NCBI RefSeq assembly: GCF_000527695.1 | Contig: NZ_ATSX01000001.1 | Location: 1,426,001 to 1,490,000, forward strand | Origin: Commensalibacter papalotli (ex Servin-Garciduenas et al. 2014) | GTDB taxonomy: Bacteria > Pseudomonadota > Alphaproteobacteria > Acetobacterales > Acetobacteraceae | Reading direction: 5' to 3' | Length of the DNA stretch: 64,000 bases | In this document: positions 37,000 through 46,745 of the stretch, piece by piece | Layout: every line of letters begins with the position of its first letter | Position numbering within the stretch: position 1 is the stretch's first letter | Program-made: the position numbers and the translations under genes | Notes under the pieces: model-generated | What the model was told of the DNA's origin: nothing | Seen by the model: only the letters and a program-made list of their open reading frames with translations | The model's database searches: none

Positions 37000-38436
37000 T
37001 TATTTCCAGATAGCCTCTAGCTCTTCCAAAGATTTACCTTTGGTTTCAGGAACAAATTTAATCATAAAGATAGCTGCAGCAATGCTGATAACGCCATAAA
37101 TCCAATAAGAGAAACCATGATTAAATGTTTGCACCAAATATGAATTTTTATCCATAATAGGAAACGTCCATGAAACCAGGTAATTAGCAACCCATTGAAC
37201 GGCAACAGCTATAGAAAGTGCTTTACTACGAATAGAGTTAGGGAAGATTTCAGCCAATAGAACCCAGCAAACAGGACCCCATGAAATCGCAAAAGATGCA
37301 ATGTAAAGAAGCATAGACATCAGGGCAAGAATTGGAGACATTTTTAAGAAAAATGCACATCCTAAAACAAGCATACCCAAAGCCATACCAAAGGCACCTA
37401 TAATTTGCAAAGGTTTGCGACCAAATTTATCAACTGTAAAGATTGCAACTGTCGTAAAGGATAGATTAATAATCCCAACAATAATGGTTTGTAATAAAGC
37501 AGAGTCAGTACTCGCGCCCAGACTTTTAAAGACTTCTGGAGCATAATATAACACCACATTAATACCCATTAATTGTTGAAACGCAGATAATAAAATCCCA
37601 ATAACAATAACCCCAGCCCCGTATTTAAATAATTTAGCTCCTGATTCTGACGTATTTGCCAAAGAAGTCATTATTTCTGATAATGCTGCCTTAGCACGTT
37701 CTGGATTTAAAATATTCGTCAACACAGATAGGGCGTGATCTTTACGTTGTTTTTCAACCAACCAACGTGGACTTTCTGGTACCGTAAATAACAGAATGAA
37801 AAACAAAGTTGCAGGAATAGCAAGTGATAAAAACATATACCGCCAACCAACCGTATGTAACCATGATTGATCACCAGAACTCGCGATAAAATAGTTCACA
37901 CAATAAACCAATAATTGGCCAAAAATAATTGCAAATTGATTGAATGAAACTAGTTTTCCTCGAATTTCTGTTGGTGCAACTTCGGCAATATACATCGGGG
38001 ACAACATGGATGCTAATCCCACCCCTATTCCACCAATAATACGGTAAATGACAAACTCAGGAATAAATCCTGATAAGTAAACAGGTAATTGTCCCGTTTC
38101 AACCTGGTGGAAACCAAACTCGGGATAGGCCGAACCAATAGCAGCAATAAAAAATAAAAATGCTGCAAATAACAAAGAGTTTCTGCGACCAAATTTATTA
38201 CTTAAATAACCACCAATCAATCCCCCAATAATACACCCGATTAACGCACTGGCAATACAAAATCCCAAAAGGGAATTGGCTGCTGTTTCGCTGAGATGTT
38301 GAGGTTCAATAAAAACTCTGAAAATTGAATCAACGGTTCCAGAAACGACCGCTGTATCATAACCAAATAATAAACCACCCAGTGTTGCCACAAGAGTAAT
38401 TCTGAACACATAAAGTGTATTATACTGCTTATTCAT
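37000..38436 (-). CDS. xylE: D-xylose:proton symporter (XylE-like)
   Basis: The 478-residue sugar porter has twelve helices. Marks are LGGLLFGYDTAVVSGTVDSI with the proton-coupling Asp, GRRNSLLFAAFLFF, ESPRWLVEKQRK, QQLMGINVVLYYAPEVF as the sugar-binding helix 7, GRKPLQIIGA and PETKGKSLEELEAIW. It matches E. coli XylE closely in layout. The frame opens at 38481, but AAGGA at the right distance supports the ATG at 38436 (MNKQYNTLYVF). It is upstream of xylA and divergent from xylR, so the two genes form a xylose-induced operon. Confidence 0.93.
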   Translation of the reverse strand: MNKQYNTLYVFRITLVATLGGLLFGYDTAVVSGTVDSIFRVFIEPQHLSETAANSLLGFCIASALIGCIIGGLIGGYLSNKFGRRNSLLFAAFLFFIAAIGSAYPEFGFHQVETGQLPVYLSGFIPEFVIYRIIGGIGVGLASMLSPMYIAEVAPTEIRGKLVSFNQFAIIFGQLLVYCVNYFIASSGDQSWLHTVGWRYMFLSLAIPATLFFILLFTVPESPRWLVEKQRKDHALSVLTNILNPERAKAALSEIMTSLANTSESGAKLFKYGAGVIVIGILLSAFQQLMGINVVLYYAPEVFKSLGASTDSALLQTIIVGIINLSFTTVAIFTVDKFGRKPLQIIGAFGMALGMLVLGCAFFLKMSPILALMSMLLYIASFAISWGPVCWVLLAEIFPNSIRSKALSIAVAVQWVANYLVSWTFPIMDKNSYLVQTFNHGFSYWIYGVISIAAAIFMIKFVPETKGKSLEELEAIWK

Positions 38437-38733
38437 CGTTAATCCTTTTATTAGCCATGAATAAATCACCAAATAAGACATAAAAGCCTTTTCTAATGTT
38501 CAGAGTAAAAGATGTTATTATTTGAAAAGATGTAAATAAAATCAATTTATTACTGAACTAAATAAATTATACAGTGAAATAATTTATTTTCTCAATTATG
38601 AAATTTCATAAGTATTTTATGTTTTTTACTTATATATCGAGATTTTGATCAAATAAATGTGATCACAATTTTTAAATTGTAAATATTATAATAGAATTTA
38701 TTACAACTTTACTTAAGCGAAAATTTCATCATC
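38437..38733. promoter_or_regulatory. Divergent xylE/xylR promoter region with palindromes
   Basis: About 300 AT-rich bases. Three short perfect palindromes stand out: ATGAAATTTCAT at 38598-38609, TTTGATCAAA at 38644-38653 and TGTGATCACA at 38658-38667. XylR of the AraC type binds paired direct half-sites, and I could not identify those with confidence; the palindromes may be operator or CRP-like elements, though the CRP spacing is wrong. Confidence 0.4.
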
Positions 38734-39933
38734 ATGACCCTATCATTGGAAAAAGAAGCTCGCATTCTATTATTATTTAATGCAAACCAAGTTTATGATC
38801 GGCAAATTCTAAAGGGGATTGGCGATTTTCTACAAAACCATCACGTTAATTGGAATATGTATATTTCCGATAGCTTACGGTGGGATATAAATTATCACTC
38901 TGTTTTAAATTGTGATGGTATGATTGCTAATTATGATGACCATCATATTGAATCCATTGCCCATAACAGTGATTGCCCAATTATAGGTGTCGGTGCCTCT
39001 TTCCATAATAAAGCTGAATATCCTTCTATTCCTTATGTAGCATCTGATAATTATGCCCTTATCAAAACAGCCTTTGACCATTTATGCCATAAAGGGATTA
39101 AAAAATTCGCTCTTTACAGTTATCCTCCCAGTCGTCATGCACGTTTTGCCTATGAACGCGAGGTTGCATTTCAACAAATCATGCAACAACAAAGCTATCC
39201 TGGATGTGTTTATCAAGGTATAGAAATGAATTTAAATAATTGGCAAGAGGGATTACAAAACCTTGCTGAATGGGTTTCTTCTCTTCCACTGAATACAGGT
39301 ATTATTGCTGTAAATGACTCACGCGCTCGCCATATTTTACAAGCTTGCAAACAATTAAATAAAAAAATCCCTGATGAATATTGTTTAATTGGAATCGATA
39401 ATGAAGAGGTTATTAATTATCTTTCAAATAATTATATCTCTACCATTACCCAAGGTACCGAAGATATGGGATATCAAGCTGCCTCTTTGTTGCAACAAAT
39501 GCTTGAAAATAAACCTGTTTCTGTAACACAAACCTTGATCGCACCTAAACAAATTATAGAGCGTCAATCCACAGACTATCGATCTATTGAAGACCCTTAC
39601 GTCATTCAAGCAATGCATTATATACGTCAACATGCTTGTCAAAACATCAAAGTCGAACATGTAATCAGTGCCGTTAAATTATCAAGATCAAACCTAGAGA
39701 CACGATTTAAACAAGAATTAAACCAAACAATGCACGCCATTATTTATGCTGAAAAACTCAAACGTGCTCGATATTTATTAAGTCACACTACGCTCTCTTT
39801 GACAAAAATATCAGAGCAATGTGGTTATCCGTCTTTACAATATTTTTATTTCTTATTTAACAAGGAATTTAAACAAACCCCCAAACAATACAGAGAAGAT
39901 AAATCATATTCTTGGTCAGAAATAAGCTATTAA
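38734..39933 (+). CDS. xylR: Xylose operon regulator
   Basis: The 399-residue protein has the XylR layout: an N-terminal LacI/ribose-binding-protein-like domain (about residues 1-275, RILLLFNANQVYDRQILKGIGDFL) and two C-terminal AraC helix-turn-helices (about 290-390, ending YFYFLFNKEFKQTPKQYRED). It senses D-xylose and activates xylA and transporter genes in E. coli. Being divergent from xylE-xylA supports the same role here. Length matches E. coli XylR (392). Confidence 0.95.
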   Translation: MTLSLEKEARILLLFNANQVYDRQILKGIGDFLQNHHVNWNMYISDSLRWDINYHSVLNCDGMIANYDDHHIESIAHNSDCPIIGVGASFHNKAEYPSIPYVASDNYALIKTAFDHLCHKGIKKFALYSYPPSRHARFAYEREVAFQQIMQQQSYPGCVYQGIEMNLNNWQEGLQNLAEWVSSLPLNTGIIAVNDSRARHILQACKQLNKKIPDEYCLIGIDNEEVINYLSNNYISTITQGTEDMGYQAASLLQQMLENKPVSVTQTLIAPKQIIERQSTDYRSIEDPYVIQAMHYIRQHACQNIKVEHVISAVKLSRSNLETRFKQELNQTMHAIIYAEKLKRARYLLSHTTLSLTKISEQCGYPSLQYFYFLFNKEFKQTPKQYREDKSYSWSEISY

Positions 39934-40026
39934 ATAATAAAGATAATTTAATTATTGAAAATAATAAATTTAAAATTATTATAATTGAAGCGAATATTTT
40001 TATTATGAAAATTTAGGATCAAAATC

Positions 40027-40908
40027 ATGGAAACAAACCCTGATTTCCAAACCACTTCTATAGATGCTTTTGATCCATATGAGATGGCAAGAAAAGCCGA
40101 AAAAATGATGGTGGCGAAAGTTCAAAAACCATTTTCAAAAGTATTTATTGCTTCCACTTATGGTGGTTTTTTTATTGGACTGGCCTTTATTTTTTTTACG
40201 TTAGTCACTACAGGATCCTCTACCATGCCTTATGGTATGGCAAAACTTGTCGGCGGATTATGCTTTAGTATGGGATTGATCCTCGTGATCGTATGTGGAG
40301 CCGATTTATTTACCTCAACGACACTGACCTTTATTGCCAAAGAAAGTAATAAAATCACATGGTTTCAGCTTTTTAGAAATTGGGGATTTGTTTATTTTGG
40401 TAATTTTATTGGCGCATTATTCTTAGTCTTCCTGGTTTACATGAGTGGACACCCATGGGATGCCGATGGACAAATTGCTTTAAATTATATGAATATTGTT
40501 GACCATAAACTACATCACACTTTTATAGAAGCCATTGCATTAGGGATCATGTGTAATGTGATGGTAAGCTTAGGCGTATGGCTGTGCTTCAGTTGCCGAA
40601 CCAGTGCAGATAAAGTTTTGGTTTTGCTATTTCCTATTGCAATGTTCGTTGCTTGTGGATTTGAACATTGTGTTGCGAATATGTATGAAATCCCTATGGG
40701 AATTTTAATTAAAAGCACAACAGATTCTGAATTTTGGGTATCTCATGGGATTAATATTGCTAAATATGCAGATCTTACTTGGGGTAATTTTTTCTTACAT
40801 AACTTAATTCCTGTGACCATTGGTAATATTATTGGCGGGGCATTACTCATAGGTTGGGGAAATTGGTTATTATTTCTACGTAGTTATACAACGAAAGCAG
40901 ATAAATAA
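40027..40908 (+). CDS. focA: Formate/nitrite transporter family channel
   Basis: The 293-residue FNT protein has six membrane helices. KVFIASTYGGFFIGLAFIFF is helix 1, GLCFSMGLILVIVCGADLFTS contains the conserved omega-loop region, and EAIALGIMCNVMVSLGVWLCFS and ANMYEIPMGIL carry the central His/Thr-gate region. It would move formate or a related monocarboxylate across the inner membrane. Nitrite or hydrosulfide forms exist, so the substrate is not certain. There is no pyruvate formate-lyase gene next to it; adhE lies 9 kb away. Confidence 0.9.
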   Translation: METNPDFQTTSIDAFDPYEMARKAEKMMVAKVQKPFSKVFIASTYGGFFIGLAFIFFTLVTTGSSTMPYGMAKLVGGLCFSMGLILVIVCGADLFTSTTLTFIAKESNKITWFQLFRNWGFVYFGNFIGALFLVFLVYMSGHPWDADGQIALNYMNIVDHKLHHTFIEAIALGIMCNVMVSLGVWLCFSCRTSADKVLVLLFPIAMFVACGFEHCVANMYEIPMGILIKSTTDSEFWVSHGINIAKYADLTWGNFFLHNLIPVTIGNIIGGALLIGWGNWLLFLRSYTTKADK

Positions 40909-40994
40909 TTCCTATTACAGTATTCTATTATCTCTTTCATGATCATGGTATATTATCATAACAAATGAACCAGTAATAGATAATAGATACCATC

Positions 40995-42689
40995 ATGACA
41001 ACTCAAGACGATCTTAATAAGACCTCAAAACCTATATCCATTACTATTCCAACGATGAATGGCGAGGATCTATCGATTGAGTTATCTGTTGGAAATGTAT
41101 TCTTTATGCTAGGAGCCAATGGTTCTGGCAAATCATCATTATTATATAAATTACTGCATAATTTAGGAATCAAAAACTGTGTTTTAATGTCTGCCTATCG
41201 TCCAAACAATCTTGATGATAAAGCGTACAAGTATAATACACAACAGTACAACGAAGACAAAACGCACAAAAAAGCTTTTTATACACACACTACCATTCGA
41301 TATAGTTTATATCCTGCTCAACAAGCTATCGAAAATCTTTTTTCCATTGAAACACTCATTCGTAATTCTTTGAATAATGCCACCAACCTTCAACAAAAAA
41401 TAAAAATTGGTGAACAAGTTATCACTTCTGATGCCTTAACTGAAATAGATAGTCTTAACTCTATCTTTAAAAAAAGCGGTTTTGTCATTGAGCTTTTTCT
41501 TAGCAAAAAGCAAACATTAATGGCAAAAAATAATGCCTACTCTCCACCTAAAGAATACTCAATAGCAGAACTTTCTGACGGGGAACGTGCTGCACTTATG
41601 ATCAGCAGTAATATCCTGTGTGCTAAATCTGGATCTTTTATTTATTTAGATGAACCTGAACGGCATTTACATCGGCGATTAGTCTCTTCATTACTATCAG
41701 AACTTATCCAGCTCCGTAAAGATTGTATATTTATTATTTCCACGCATGAAATTGCCTTACCAACATATGTGCATGATTCAAAAGTCCTATTAGTGCGTCA
41801 ATGTGAATACGAAAATGATGAACCTATCCGTTGGGATGTTGATCTCATCAACCAACACGATGAACGATATTCAGCATTAGAAGAAACTTTAAAAGTCGAC
41901 TTGCTGGGTTCCAGAAAAATCATGCTCTTTGTCGAGGGAACCTCTGCCAGTTTAGATATTCAATTGTACCAAACCCTCTTTCCCACTGTTTCGGTTATTT
42001 CAAAAGGGTCTTGTGAAATGGTGGAACAGTCTGTCAAAGGATTAAGAAATAATCAAGGAACCCATTGGGTTAAAGCATTTGGAATTATTGATAATGACAA
42101 CAAAGCCCAAAAAGAAATCGAAAATCTAGCCAAAGCCTATATTTTCAGCCTTAATGTCTATTCCATTGAATCTATTTTTTATCATCCTAAAATCATTCAA
42201 TGGGTATTAGAATATGCCAAAGAATTTAATGATATTAAAGATATAGAAATGACTTATGCAAAGATAACTCAGCTAATGCAAGACGAGCTATCCAAACAAA
42301 AAGATCATCTTTGCGGCCGATCTGTGAATATGAAAGTCAGATCAGAAATTATGGCCAGTCTGCCTAAACAAACAGATATTGAACAAAATATTATTTATGA
42401 AAAAACCGTCGATATTCCTTCGTTGCTTCATAAAGAATATCAACTATTTGATCATTATTTGGAAACTAAAAACTATGACGCGTTAATGACCCATTATCCG
42501 ATTAGAGAGGCGAATTTATTAAATCCAATTGCCAAAAACTGTGGTTTTGCTGATCGACAACGTTATGAACATAATGTCATTTTAATGATTCAAAAAAACA
42601 ACGATGCGCAAAAATTTATTCTCTCTTTATTAGGTGGAGCCTCCCAAGCAATTACTGCTGCCATTGTCAGAAATGACAATAACTTATAA
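40995..42689 (+). CDS. AAA ATPase fused to a DUF4435 (TOPRIM-like) domain, candidate defence protein
   Basis: The 564-residue protein has an ABC/AAA15-type ATPase part: Walker A GANGSGKSS at 40-48, a signature-like ELSDGERAA at about 193-201, Walker B FIYLDEPE near 214-221 and STHE after it. A C-terminal DUF4435 follows from about residue 305, with IMLFVEGTSASLDIQLY, SKGSCEMVEQSV and FGIIDNDN as the acidic TOPRIM-like residues. PARIS phage-defence systems consist of an AAA15 ATPase (AriA) and a DUF4435 nuclease (AriB), sometimes as one gene; OLD nucleases are related. It is a lone gene between core functions with no clear ribosome binding site. Function in defence is inference. A housekeeping DNA-repair role is possible. 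Confidence 0.8.
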   Translation: MTTQDDLNKTSKPISITIPTMNGEDLSIELSVGNVFFMLGANGSGKSSLLYKLLHNLGIKNCVLMSAYRPNNLDDKAYKYNTQQYNEDKTHKKAFYTHTTIRYSLYPAQQAIENLFSIETLIRNSLNNATNLQQKIKIGEQVITSDALTEIDSLNSIFKKSGFVIELFLSKKQTLMAKNNAYSPPKEYSIAELSDGERAALMISSNILCAKSGSFIYLDEPERHLHRRLVSSLLSELIQLRKDCIFIISTHEIALPTYVHDSKVLLVRQCEYENDEPIRWDVDLINQHDERYSALEETLKVDLLGSRKIMLFVEGTSASLDIQLYQTLFPTVSVISKGSCEMVEQSVKGLRNNQGTHWVKAFGIIDNDNKAQKEIENLAKAYIFSLNVYSIESIFYHPKIIQWVLEYAKEFNDIKDIEMTYAKITQLMQDELSKQKDHLCGRSVNMKVRSEIMASLPKQTDIEQNIIYEKTVDIPSLLHKEYQLFDHYLETKNYDALMTHYPIREANLLNPIAKNCGFADRQRYEHNVILMIQKNNDAQKFILSLLGGASQAITAAIVRNDNNL

Positions 42690-42690
42690 A

Positions 42691-42717
42691 AAAAGCAGTA
42701 TAAAATACTGCTTTTTA
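42691..42717. terminator. Bidirectional terminator
   Basis: AAAAGCAGTA (42691-42700) pairs with TACTGCTTTT (42706-42715), with T-runs on both strands, between the convergent ATPase and mscS genes. Confidence 0.9.
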
Positions 42718-42759
42718 CTCTTATTAATGTTGTTTTACACAGGCTTTTAAAATCAACTA

Positions 42760-44166
42760 TTAATTTGATACGACAGAATTACCACCATTGATCGTATTTG
42801 CTTCAGGCCCACGAACCAATGTAACGGTTGAACTGTTCCCTGTGCCACTTTGTCCAGCACTTAGGAAGAATTCATTCAAAACTGAATAAGAATGATCAAA
42901 AATATCAGACTGAATTTCTTCATATTTTTTCCATACCACCGTATTACTAAAACAATAAATTTCTAGTGGAATCGCAGAAAAATCAGGTGCCATTTGACGA
43001 ACCATACAGGTCATCCCACGATGAACAGAGGGATGCTGCTTTAAATATTCTTCTAAATAAGCACGATATAATCCAAAATTCGTTAAACGACGTCCATTTA
43101 ACCGAGACACCTCAAGGTCATAATTCTTATCTTGGTTAAATTTATCAATTTCGGCAGCCCTTTGCACAATATAGGGTTTTAACAAAACACTTTTAGAAAG
43201 CGTTTCAATTTCTTCCTTGGTCAAAAATCTTATTGAATTCGCATCGATTAATACAGAACGTTTAATACGTCGACCACCGGATTCCTGCATGGCACGCCAA
43301 TTAATAAATGAATCAGAAACAAGCGCATAAGTTGGAATCATAGTCATCGTATTATCAAAATTTTGAACTTTAACTGTCGTTAATCCAATATCAATAACAG
43401 TGCCATCAGCACCGTATTTTTCCATTGTTAACCAATCTCCAATCCTTAACATTTTATTCGCTGATAATTGAATTCCTGCTGCTAACCCTAAAATAGAATC
43501 TTTAAACACCAACATAATAACAGCAGCCATCGCACCCAAGCCACCAATTAATTTCCACGGTGACTGGTCAACCACTGTTGAAATCATCACAATACCAAAG
43601 AATAAAGACGCTAATAATTTAATTCCCTGAAAGATACCTCCCAAGGGTAAATTACTTGATATTCCTAATCTGTTTGAAAGATGATTAACAATGTTTAAAA
43701 ATGAGAATATGGATAATAATATATATAATGATATCCATAATTTAGTACAAACAACTACGAAATACAAAATTGGAACGTGATATTGAACCCAAAATGTTGT
43801 TTGTGCCAACAGCACAACACCTTGAATAACAAACGCCAGACGATTAAAGAGCTGGTCTTCTGTTAAAACTTGTATCCAAACTTTAGAACTTTTTTTAGAA
43901 AACTGGTATAACTTTCTTAATACCAACCTATGTAAAATAAAATGTAAAACAACAGCTGTTATAATAATTATGGATACTGCAAGAATAAATAGCATGACAC
44001 CACTTGATTGTATGCCAACTTTACTCAACAACCTCTCTATCCAATCCAACCCCTCTTGTTGAATATTATGTACTGCCCCACCTGTCGTTCGTGCATTATT
44101 AGCCAATGCTTTTACCATTTGCTCATCGGCCACTACTTTGCCTATTTGCTCGCCTATATTCGACAT
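42760..44166 (-). CDS. Mechanosensitive ion channel, MscS family
   Basis: The 468-residue protein is longer than E. coli MscS. Four to five hydrophobic segments span about residues 55-205, and the pore helix and beta domain follow (GGLGAMAAVIMLVFKDSILGLAAGIQLSANKMLRIGDWLT). The MscS fold continues with GTVIDIGLTTVKVQNFDNTMTMIPTYALV. The C-terminus is extended and ends with a Gly/Ser/Asn-rich tail. It resembles YbdG-type channels, which open under osmotic downshock to release solutes. It stands alone between two terminators. Confidence 0.93.
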   Translation of the reverse strand: MSNIGEQIGKVVADEQMVKALANNARTTGGAVHNIQQEGLDWIERLLSKVGIQSSGVMLFILAVSIIIITAVVLHFILHRLVLRKLYQFSKKSSKVWIQVLTEDQLFNRLAFVIQGVVLLAQTTFWVQYHVPILYFVVVCTKLWISLYILLSIFSFLNIVNHLSNRLGISSNLPLGGIFQGIKLLASLFFGIVMISTVVDQSPWKLIGGLGAMAAVIMLVFKDSILGLAAGIQLSANKMLRIGDWLTMEKYGADGTVIDIGLTTVKVQNFDNTMTMIPTYALVSDSFINWRAMQESGGRRIKRSVLIDANSIRFLTKEEIETLSKSVLLKPYIVQRAAEIDKFNQDKNYDLEVSRLNGRRLTNFGLYRAYLEEYLKQHPSVHRGMTCMVRQMAPDFSAIPLEIYCFSNTVVWKKYEEIQSDIFDHSYSVLNEFFLSAGQSGTGNSSTVTLVRGPEANTINGGNSVVSN

Positions 44167-44196
44167 TAGAAATCCTTGTATCGTTTTATATATAAA

Positions 44197-44222
44197 GGCT
44201 CTTGAATAATCCCCAAAGAGCC
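44197..44222 (-). terminator. Terminator after pabBC
   Basis: On the minus strand GGCTCTT (44222-44216) pairs with AAGAGCC (44203-44197), followed by TTTATAT. Confidence 0.6.
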
Positions 44223-44351
44223 ATGCTTTTATACAGATTTATATTGTGAACAATAATGATTTCATTATCGTTATTGTAAATAATCGATCTCAATATTTGC
44301 TTTAAAGTAACTATGACAAAATAATATGGTGATATTTTGATGCTCTTAATA

Positions 44352-46061
44352 TTATTTTATATTAAAATTGACGTCACGCCATCCACGAACACTATTTATA
44401 AAAGCAATTTTACTGCTTTCTTGAATATCTTTTTTATAAATAATGCGTTCTTTTATCTTGCCTTTTTGTAACAAATGTTGACGCATTGTGCCATTTAATA
44501 AACCACTCTGTAAAGGGGGGGTAAACCATTCACCATCGGAGTTTAAAACAAAATTGCCATTAACAAACTCTGTGACCTCCTCTTTTTCATTAAATAACAA
44601 ATTCTCATGGTCTAAAGTAACTTTGGGATAGAAATCCCTTGTTGTCGTTTTATGATATAAAAAAACATTATCTGTTTGCATAGGTTGCGTGGCCCATGAT
44701 GCAGTCAAAGAAGATGTTAAGGCCTTGATTGGTTGCGCTTCACAATCAAGCCTTCCTTTATTATCCAATAAAAGCCTTACTTTCCATAGCCCTTCTGAAT
44801 GCTTTTGTTGTAATGCTTGTAGAGCAACAGCGATAGATACCTCATCAAAAATAAAATCGAAATATTGTGCCGATTCTTTGAGACGTTGAAGATGCTCTAT
44901 GTATAAAAAATATTTTCCATCCCCTAATAATAACGATTCTAATAAATGCTCTGGAACTTTAGATTGATATAAAACCTGCACTTTGTGCAACACCTCTTCA
45001 TATTCATTTTTTGGCGTAGAATCCCAAGTAATACCACCCCCAACACCATAAGTTGCTTGCCCATTTTGAATAACCATCGTGCGAATAGGCACTGAAAAAA
45101 TTGCTTGTTGATTTGGTGTTATAACCCCCAAGGCGCCACAATAAACCCCTCTGGGACTTTTTTCTAACTGGTGTATGATGTTCATCGTATTTACTTTAGG
45201 GGCCCCCGTAATAGACCCACAAGGGAACAACGCTTTAAAAATATCTGTTAAAGCAATTTCTTTTTTTAATTGCGCTGTAATCGTAGAGGTTAATTGCCAC
45301 ACAGTTGGATATTTTTCTGCATCAAACAAAGAGGTTACTTTGACTGTACCTTGTTGTGCAATTTGTCCTAAATCATTTCTTAAAAGATCTGTGATCATCA
45401 AATTCTCGGCGTGATTTTTCTCATTATGTAAAACCTGCTGATTGATTTGATCTTGGATATTATTTACCCCTCGAGGAACTGTGCCTTTCATGGGTTTTGT
45501 CAGAATGATATCTTTGTTAATTTCAAAAAACAACTCTGGAGATGCAGAAAGAATTTGAAAAGTATCACTTTCCAAATAAGCACTGTAACGTGATTGTTGA
45601 GCTTGTAATAAATGCAAATAAAAACGATAAGGATTTTGTTGGAATTGGGCTTGCATTTGCAGTGTATAATTGACCTGATATGTATCGCCTTTGGCAATAT
45701 GGTCTTTTACCGCATAAATAGCATTTTGATAGTCTTGCCATGAAATATTAGAGTGCCAGTTTGGATAAGAAAGAGCCTCTTTATGAGGCTCTGCTTTTCG
45801 CATCACATCAAAATCTTCAGGATGATCAAAAAGACCAAACCATAATAATGGTAACGAACCCGATCTGTACGTTGTTAAATAAGAGCAAAAAGCTGGAGCA
45901 GCCTCATAACTTATAAAACCTGCTGCATAATATCCTTTTTGTACGGCATTCTCAATAGCCTGCATGCAAGGAATAACATCATCCAGTTTATTTGCCTGAA
46001 TAATTTGATGAGGGTTGGTAAAATAATAAGGACAATCTATAAAATCAAAGCGAAACTTCAT
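44352..46061 (-). CDS. pabB: Aminodeoxychorismate synthase component I fused to aminodeoxychorismate lyase
   Basis: The 569-residue protein combines a PabB-type chorismate-binding domain with a PabC-like class IV aminotransferase-fold lyase at about 365-569. The PabB part has KGTVPRGVNN, ELFFEINKD, SLFDAEKYPTVWQLTSTI, FPCGSITGAPKVNTM and GGGITWDSTPKNEYEEV. The lyase part has DNVFLYHKTTTRDFY, EVTEFVNGNFVL and SGLLNGTMRQHLL. Together they make 4-aminobenzoate for folate; the glutamine amidotransferase PabA is not in the window. The Lys of the PLP site is in HKTTTRDFY. Such PabBC fusions are known. The N-terminal part is complete. Confidence 0.93.
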   Translation of the reverse strand: MKFRFDFIDCPYYFTNPHQIIQANKLDDVIPCMQAIENAVQKGYYAAGFISYEAAPAFCSYLTTYRSGSLPLLWFGLFDHPEDFDVMRKAEPHKEALSYPNWHSNISWQDYQNAIYAVKDHIAKGDTYQVNYTLQMQAQFQQNPYRFYLHLLQAQQSRYSAYLESDTFQILSASPELFFEINKDIILTKPMKGTVPRGVNNIQDQINQQVLHNEKNHAENLMITDLLRNDLGQIAQQGTVKVTSLFDAEKYPTVWQLTSTITAQLKKEIALTDIFKALFPCGSITGAPKVNTMNIIHQLEKSPRGVYCGALGVITPNQQAIFSVPIRTMVIQNGQATYGVGGGITWDSTPKNEYEEVLHKVQVLYQSKVPEHLLESLLLGDGKYFLYIEHLQRLKESAQYFDFIFDEVSIAVALQALQQKHSEGLWKVRLLLDNKGRLDCEAQPIKALTSSLTASWATQPMQTDNVFLYHKTTTRDFYPKVTLDHENLLFNEKEEVTEFVNGNFVLNSDGEWFTPPLQSGLLNGTMRQHLLQKGKIKERIIYKKDIQESSKIAFINSVRGWRDVNFNIK

Positions 46062-46096
46062 TACACAACCAATGAGTAAAATAATCTTAGCAAAAT

Positions 46097-46143
46097 AGGT
46101 AAGAACAATGTATTTCGTACGAACTACTTAATCCTTCTTACCT
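46097..46143 (-). terminator. Hairpin after the 17-residue-repeat gene
   Basis: AGGTAAGAA (46097-46105) pairs with TTCTTACCT (46135-46143), with the inner palindrome TTCGTACGAA. It begins 6 bases after the minus-strand stop. The T-run is short. Confidence 0.55.
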
Positions 46144-46149
46144 AACACA

Positions 46150-46623
46150 TTAATATTGATTAAAAAGATTATTTTCTTTTAAAAGTAATAATAAAGCTGC
46201 TGTTTTATGATCTTTGGCAACTTGACCTACAACAACATTATTACTGTTATATACTTGGCCTTTTTTATCAACCTTACCAAGTAAAACATTATATTGCGTA
46301 TAAATATTGCCTTTTTTATCTACTTTACCAACGGCATCATTTTTAGCATTATAAACAAAACCATTTTTATAAATTCTGCCTAAATTGGCATTGTTACCAT
46401 TTAAAATATTACCATTTTTATCAATGGTTCCAATACAAATATCGCTACTATTAAATATATATCCGTATTTATCAACCTTGGTTAAATTCGTATTATATCC
46501 AGTTTGTGAACTCTTGGCAGAAGAATTACCAACATAGTTTTGTTGAGCAAAAGCATTATTGCTATTACTTGTACCAAGCATAACCCCAACAGATAAACAT
46601 GTAACCACATATATTATTTTCAT
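46150..46623 (-). CDS. Exported 17-residue-repeat protein A
   Basis: The 157-residue protein starts with a signal peptide ending NNAFAQ. A Ser/Asn-rich linker follows, and about five consecutive 17-residue units fit a pattern (V/I)DK-x-G-x-(V/I)-(Y/L)N-x4-(V/L)G(K/R/Q). It ends with a hydrophobic KTAALLLLLKENNLF. Each unit should form a small beta hairpin, giving a beta-solenoid or flower-like fold outside the cytoplasm. It is paralogous to the gene at 46746-47168 on the same strand. Function is unknown; an envelope or surface role is likely. Confidence 0.8.
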   Translation of the reverse strand: MKIIYVVTCLSVGVMLGTSNSNNAFAQQNYVGNSSAKSSQTGYNTNLTKVDKYGYIFNSSDICIGTIDKNGNILNGNNANLGRIYKNGFVYNAKNDAVGKVDKKGNIYTQYNVLLGKVDKKGQVYNSNNVVVGQVAKDHKTAALLLLLKENNLFNQY

Positions 46624-46745
46624 TCTTTAACCCTTTATCATACAATATATACTTATTAATCCGAGCAATAGAATAAATTCTTCTCATAGAGAACTGCAAT
46701 ATGAAGAATAATCAAATAAATTTATTATAATGATTTATTGATTTT

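Noticed and set aside
38658-38667. TGTGATCACA as a CRP site
   Set aside because: CRP half-sites need a six-base spacer, which is absent; kept only as a generic palindrome.
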